A DNA stretch of 64,000 nt from Pedobacter rhizosphaerae. GTDB lineage: Bacteria > Bacteroidota > Bacteroidia > Sphingobacteriales > Sphingobacteriaceae. Below, one piece after another: positions 60,547 to 64,000 of this stretch. Below the pieces are notes generated by a model that made no database searches, was not told where the DNA came from, and was given only the letters and a program-made list of their open reading frames with translations. The position numbers and the translations under genes are program-made. The stretch spans positions 110,821 through 174,820 of the forward strand of contig NZ_FOGG01000010.1 in assembly GCF_900111155.1 (NCBI RefSeq), read 5' to 3'. Positions within the stretch are counted from its first letter, which is position 1, and each line of letters begins with the position of its first letter.

Positions 60547-61320
60547 TTACAATACAGGCTTAATTACTGCTGATTCTAAGCTAGAACTTACAGGATCCCC
60601 TTCAACCAACGAGACCGTTATAGTATGTTTCCCTGCTGTTTTAAAGCTTAAAATCCCCATAGGGTAGGTATTATACTTATCGGTTGCCGCCTGTTGGTTT
60701 TGCACTATAATACCCTCATCTGTTGTGGTTTTCCATACGAGTTTACGTTTTGGTTTGCGGTTAGTAATGATGTGATTTAGATGGATTCTACGCTCTACAC
60801 AGGCTTCTATAATGCCTGCTGAAAAAAACTCTGTGCCGGCCATTGCTATCAATTGCCCGTTTTCTATCCATACATAATGTGGAATGACGGCATGAGGGAA
60901 AAGTTTGGTCAATATGGTATCGGCAGTTATGGTGACTAAGCGCTCCTGGTAGGGTTTCATTCGCAAAGCAATCCGCTCTTGCTTATCGCCTGTATTGGCT
61001 GCATTAACCAGTATGATGGCTACTTTCCCATTATATATCTGCTGGATACTGTCTGCAAAACCGATTTTTTTTGATGCAAGGCCCGCACCAGGTAGCCCAA
61101 AAATTTAGTATTAATAATTTATCGCGATGAGCGCTGAGGTTGCCTCATACACTTTACCCTGATAAAAAAACTGATGATTTTAAGTCCAAAAACTGGCTGG
61201 CATTTTATCTCCGATTCTGACTGCACGCAAAGAATATCCATCCATTTTGATGCTTTTAGCCTGGGCTACAGAAAAGCATAGCAAGCTCATGGTGATGAAC
61301 ATCGTCGTTTTTTTAAACAT
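60547..61320 (-). pseudogene. Decayed TlpA-like thioredoxin-fold gene
   Basis: Starting at the ATG at 61320 a signal peptide (MFKKTTMFITMSLLCFSVAQ) and GDKMPASFW are readable. The frame then breaks near 61170, and NFWATWCGPCIKK appears in another frame. It breaks again at an A-run near 61065, and the third frame continues IGFADSIQQIYNGKVAII and later LFPHAVIPHYVWIENGQ. These are typical TlpA-family redoxin pieces with the WCGPC active site. At least two frameshifts destroy it. The 3' part (YNTYPMGILSFKTAGK onward) does not look like redoxin and may come from another protein. Confidence 0.8.
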
Positions 61321-61435
61321 CTTTTTCTGTTATTGATTAAGAAATACGCCTAAAAATGGCAATAGTTATCCCTGATGCTTTCTTTGTTAAAATAGACCAC
61401 ATCAAATGGCTATCAATTAAAAGAAAGCTTAAAAA

Positions 61436-61491
61436 ACCTACGATCCCCCTGCTAAGACTTAACGCGATCTTATAGAGCAGGGGGTGTAGTC
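61436..61491 (-). terminator. Terminator on the minus strand after the small gene at 61504
   Basis: CCCCCTGCT and AGCAGGGGG make a 9-bp GC-rich stem that extends with flanking CTAC/GTAG, with an internal 4-nt bulge. On the minus strand GTTTTTT follows. Confidence 0.65.
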
Positions 61492-61503
61492 AATCAAACA
61501 AAC

Positions 61504-61722
61504 TTAAACAGGTTGCTTAGGTTTTATAGCAAACAACCGATCAAATGAGCAAGAAATAGGGATGGTACATGGGAATGTTTTGGTGTAATTAAAACAATAG
61601 GTTGTATTGAATATTCGGTACTCATACACCAGGAATCTGTTCTCTTTAATTTCATACGTATCACATGGTACGAGGTTAAGCGCAGATCCCCCTATATTAT
61701 TGGTATGAACCTTAGTTTCCAC
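61504..61722 (-). CDS. Hypothetical protein (72 aa or longer), uncertain start
   Basis: The frame reads ETKVHTNNIGGSALNLVPCD and continues with several Tyr and Cys. The only usable start is a GTG at 61722, yet the same frame runs on upstream as protein-like sequence (NEYLRVLATSKPQIEVV) to a stop with no start codon; an ATG there is in another frame. Either a start is missed or the 5' end is damaged. A good terminator follows, which suggests the transcript is real. It is divergent from the XRE gene. Function unknown. Confidence 0.4.
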   Translation of the reverse strand: METKVHTNNIGGSALNLVPCDTYEIKENRFLVYEYRIFNTTYCFNYTKTFPCTIPISCSFDRLFAIKPKQPV

Positions 61723-61806
61723 AACTTCAATCTGGGGTTTAGAAGTTGCTAATACTCTTAAATACTCATTAATAATTTATTGTTAATCAAACATAATAAA
61801 ATTTTT

Positions 61807-61832
61807 ACAACTAAACAAATATGTTTAGTTGT
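61807..61832. promoter_or_regulatory. Perfect inverted repeat: probable XRE operator
   Basis: ACAACTAAAC and GTTTAGTTGT form 10-bp perfect arms with a 6-nt spacer, 26-51 nt upstream of the XRE ATG. It sits where it can block that promoter and possibly the divergent small gene. Confidence 0.7.
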
Positions 61833-61857
61833 TTTCTTAAAAATATTTTGAGTTTGC

Positions 61858-62103
61858 ATGATGTCTGAATTAAACCTTTTTAAACTTAATCTGGGGAAGC
61901 GTATAGCTTTTTTGAGAGAGCAGAGGGGTTTAACCCAGGCGCAACTCGGTAGTTTCATTAATAAAGATTTTCAGAGCATTAGCCGTGTAGAGAACGGAAG
62001 AACAGGCATTTCTGCCTTCGCCCTTAAACAATTAGCCGATGCCCTTTCGGTTACCATGAACGAAATTGTTGATTTCACCGAAATCAGAAGCAACAATAAA
62101 TAA
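61858..62103 (+). CDS. XRE-family helix-turn-helix regulator
   Basis: An 81-residue single-domain protein with the HTH_3 core LGKRIAFLREQRGLTQAQLG and the recognition-helix region SISRVENGRTGI. The short length fits a stand-alone XRE repressor, as found with toxin-antitoxin or small islands, but no toxin partner is clearly present. It probably binds the perfect inverted repeat just upstream and represses itself. It may also start at the second ATG (61861). Confidence 0.9.
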   Translation: MMSELNLFKLNLGKRIAFLREQRGLTQAQLGSFINKDFQSISRVENGRTGISAFALKQLADALSVTMNEIVDFTEIRSNNK

Positions 62104-62148
62104 ATCATTCTCCACATATCCAACTCATCTTTTCAAAAATTCAGGCCG

Positions 62149-62173
62149 TAAAAAAAGCCTGAATAATCAGGCT
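62149..62173 (-). terminator. Terminator of the alpha/beta hydrolase gene
   Basis: On the minus strand AGCCTGA-TTAT-TCAGGCT is a 7-bp stem followed by six T. It ends the hydrolase transcript. Confidence 0.8.
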
Positions 62174-62202
62174 CTGAGAGGTTAATTTATAGAGTATCGT
62201 TA

Positions 62203-63519
62203 TTATTTTGCTTTTATCCAGATGGCCAGGTCATTTATCAGCGGTTCTGATACGCTAACCGGATTTTGGTATTGTGCCATGGTCCCCTTTTCGGTTTGCG
62301 GGCTGAGCAAATGATTTAGTTCAGGATAAAATTTTAGCTGTACATTTTTCTTCTTGCCTAAAGCGACATTCCAAAGATCGAAGTCTGTTTTACTTACCTG
62401 AAAGTCATTTCCGCCTTGCAACACATAAATTTTCTGCTTAAGCATTTTGGCTACATTCACCTGGTTATAGTTATTTAAATCTATCCAGTAAGATGCCGGA
62501 AGACCAACAACAATCGAATCAGCTTTTAAGGTAGGACTCAATTTAGTCAAACGGCTTTTATCAATTTCTATAAGGGCATCAGCCAATTGTTTTTTACCCG
62601 CCGCGGTGGTATCCTTTGCGAGTTCAAACATATACTTATTCTGATCAACTATGATATCACTCAATTTTCTTGCCGGGGCAGCAGCGAGTATTATGCCTGC
62701 TACATCAGGACTTGCCAAGGCGATTTTAGGCGCCAGCATTCCGCCAAGACTATGGCCAAGTACAAACACTTTCTTTGCGTCGGCTCCCGAAATAGTTTTC
62801 GCTAAAGCAATGGCCGCAGCAGCATCATCTAAAACTTCTTCCTTTACGGTAAAAGCTTTATAAAACTCCTGGGCATATACCAATGTACGTTTTACATAGC
62901 GCACCGAACCAATCCCTTTTGCCGCCAAGCCCGCAGCCAGGTCTTTGAATGGTTTATTTGCACCTACCGTTTCATCCATATCGCCTGGTCCCGAGCCGTG
63001 CACCATCACCACAACAGGGAAATTTTTAACATTTTTCGGTGTGGTGACTATAGCCGCTAACTGATGGCCAGGGCTATTGAGGTAAACAGATTTCTCTGTA
63101 TATAAATTCGTATCTGCGTATGTAGGTTTTGCATAAGCGGCAGCACTTTTACCTGGTACCAGAAATAGCCCTACTATTTTCTGAGCTTTATCAAAACCTA
63201 CCAGAAAGTTTTGCTCTCCGTTGGCAAACTTACCTTCAACGGTAACTGCGAAAAATTCGCCTTGCGCTTTGCTCTGCACCGCATCGAAAGAATTGGCCTT
63301 ACCATATTTAGCGCCTAAATCTGTCCAAAGCTTCTTCAGGTTCTCTTCAGATACCTTGCTCTTCATATTATCATCGAAAAGCGCATGTGCCGCTGTAAAT
63401 TTCTCCTCTTGCAACAGTTTAAAGAAATCGCCTGCACTATTAAACAATTGGATAACATTTTGCGAAAAAGCTGAGGTACTTATTAATAGTATGATAAAGA
63501 GTAAAAAATGTTTTTTCAT
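62203..63519 (-). CDS. Alpha/beta hydrolase with N-terminal DUF3887 domain
   Basis: A 438-residue exported protein: signal peptide ending SAFSQ, DUF3887-like domain (about 25-125), then an alpha/beta hydrolase domain (about 140-435). The nucleophile elbow GHSLGGML is near residue 255 and the oxyanion motif HGSGPGD near 174, with a C-terminal catalytic His in LNHLLSP. It probably hydrolyses esters or amides in the periplasm or at the surface. No operon partner is seen. Confidence 0.9.
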   Translation of the reverse strand: MKKHFLLFIILLISTSAFSQNVIQLFNSAGDFFKLLQEEKFTAAHALFDDNMKSKVSEENLKKLWTDLGAKYGKANSFDAVQSKAQGEFFAVTVEGKFANGEQNFLVGFDKAQKIVGLFLVPGKSAAAYAKPTYADTNLYTEKSVYLNSPGHQLAAIVTTPKNVKNFPVVVMVHGSGPGDMDETVGANKPFKDLAAGLAAKGIGSVRYVKRTLVYAQEFYKAFTVKEEVLDDAAAAIALAKTISGADAKKVFVLGHSLGGMLAPKIALASPDVAGIILAAAPARKLSDIIVDQNKYMFELAKDTTAAGKKQLADALIEIDKSRLTKLSPTLKADSIVVGLPASYWIDLNNYNQVNVAKMLKQKIYVLQGGNDFQVSKTDFDLWNVALGKKKNVQLKFYPELNHLLSPQTEKGTMAQYQNPVSVSEPLINDLAIWIKAK

Positions 63520-63591
63520 TCAGGATGTATATTCTTGTTTGTCAATGAATATATCAAAGTTAATAATATTTACTGCTCCAAAGCCTTTTTA

Positions 63592-63621
63592 AAAACTAAA
63601 CGATTAGTTTTAACTTTTTTT
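63592..63621 (+). terminator. Hairpin with T-run near the right edge
   Basis: AAAACTAA and TTAGTTTT form an 8-bp stem with a 4-nt loop, followed by AACTTTTTTT. The strand served is not clear: no plus-strand gene ends here. Confidence 0.4.
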
Positions 63622-63747
63622 AACAATTGGCTTAAAGTGGTGAGTGTTTTATAACCGTAGGGCATGAAGGTTTGCACAAAGAACACAAAGCCAGGCTGAG
63701 ATTTTCGAGGGCACTGAAAAAGTCCCCTAATAGAAAAGGGCAAAAGG

Positions 63748-63779
63748 AGTAGAAAACTAGTTTTTCTACTTCTTTTTTT
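63748..63779 (+). terminator. Hairpin inside the IS left end
   Basis: AGTAGAAAA and TTTTTCTACT pair around a short centre and are followed by TCTTTTTTTG. A transcription stop near the end of an IS would protect the transposase gene from outside read-through. Confidence 0.55.
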
Positions 63780-63812
63780 GTATTTTAAAGGTGTATTATT
63801 ACTGCTTTTAAG

Positions 63813-64000
63813 ATGCTTCTTCAACAACAAAAAATCCAGTTTAGCGAGTTTTCCAGGCTTTATGACCTGATTGTTCCCAAAGAGAACCTACTTCGCAAGA
63901 TTAACGAGCTTATAGATTTTGGTTTTATATATGATGAGCTTCTGGATAAATACTGCCCGGACAACGGGCGTAATGCTGAGAGTCCGGTACGCATGTTTAA
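63813..64000 (+). CDS. Transposase, N-terminal fragment (IS1182-like)
   Basis: The frame begins MLLQQQKIQFSEFSRLYDLI and continues with FGFIYDELLDKYCPDNGRNA, then SPVRMFK to the window edge. The last part strongly resembles the N-terminal DUF772-type domain of IS1182/IS5-group transposases (DKYCxDNGRxAxxPVRMFK). Only 62 residues are visible and the DDE catalytic residues lie outside. Confidence 0.75.
   Translation, partial: MLLQQQKIQFSEFSRLYDLIVPKENLLRKINELIDFGFIYDELLDKYCPDNGRNAESPVRMF

Larger units (their letters stand above)
63700..64000 (+). mobile_element. Left part of an IS element, probably IS1182-like
   Basis: The transposase start at 63813 and a GGCACTGAAAAAGT sequence at about 63704, which may be the left terminal repeat, suggest the IS begins near 63700. 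The right end lies outside the window, so the exact boundary and any target duplication cannot be seen. Confidence 0.55.

Noticed and set aside
61758..61958. 66-aa minus-strand frame over the XRE promoter and start
   Set aside because: It overlaps the XRE gene and its operator and is out of phase with any known protein.
1..64000. Known riboswitches, rRNA or other structured RNAs
   Set aside because: Apart from tRNA-Ala no recognisable conserved RNA core was found by eye.

Overview
The window looks like chromosomal DNA from a Bacteroidota organism, most likely family Sphingobacteriaceae (Pedobacter-like). This is inferred from three SusC/SusD pairs, a hybrid two-component (HTCS) regulator, a T9SS-type C-terminal tail, AT-rich intergenic DNA, and -7 boxes of the TAnnTTTG type. 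The best is a complete TTTG-N19-TATTTTTG promoter ahead of a tRNA-Ala(GGC) gene. No rRNA, CRISPR array or prophage was seen. The right edge enters an IS element (probably IS1182-like).

Layout. 1-4.4 kb: a PAS-protein fragment, a DoxX protein, a small protein, and two oxidoreductase genes (an MDR and an SDR) that carry the same 71-bp promoter block and sit beside an AraC regulator. 4.4-8.4 kb: a BlaI/BlaR1-like repressor/protease pair with an unusual coiled-coil and proline-rich tail, divergent from an outer-membrane beta-barrel gene. 8.4-11.1 kb: Nudix hydrolase and a one-lobe TroA-like protein, divergent from a peptide-type ABC binding lipoprotein. 11.1-19.2 kb: a SusC/SusD/lipoprotein operon with a hairpin-rich leader of about 500 nt, ending in a protein with two DUF3826 copies. 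19.3-26.3 kb: a second SusC/SusD pair with an S9 peptidase downstream. 26.3-28.8 kb: a TonB-dependent outer-membrane receptor. 29.0-35.6 kb: a seven-gene, one-direction lipid-modification cluster with two cyclopropane-fatty-acid-synthase-type methyltransferases, DUF1365, an FAD amine-oxidase-like protein, DUF1295, DUF1475 and a fatty-acid desaturase. 35.7-40.4 kb: cupin, tRNA-Ala, START-domain protein, CAT-like acetyltransferase, HAD phosphatase, Crp/Fnr regulator and beta-carbonic anhydrase.

40.4-59.4 kb is a sugar-acid and polysaccharide locus. KduD, DUF4861 and KduI (unsaturated uronate route) plus an AraC regulator face a FucP transporter, a UxaA-type dehydratase, a rhamnose/fucose mutarotase and an SDR. 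Then come SusD/SusC and a 1345-residue HTCS. The HTCS probably acts on tandem AGGGGTnnAATCCTTAA repeats found upstream of susC and again upstream of a decayed second susC start. Pseudogenes lie on both sides of the HTCS (T9SS cargo, susC leader, TlpA-like redoxin), so the locus has lost parts. 59.5-64 kb: a small membrane protein, YjbQ, an XRE regulator with a perfect operator, an alpha/beta hydrolase and the IS.

The strongest candidates for something undescribed are the seven-gene lipid cluster, the duplicated oxidoreductase promoter block, the long structured susC leader, and the two-copy DUF3826 protein.
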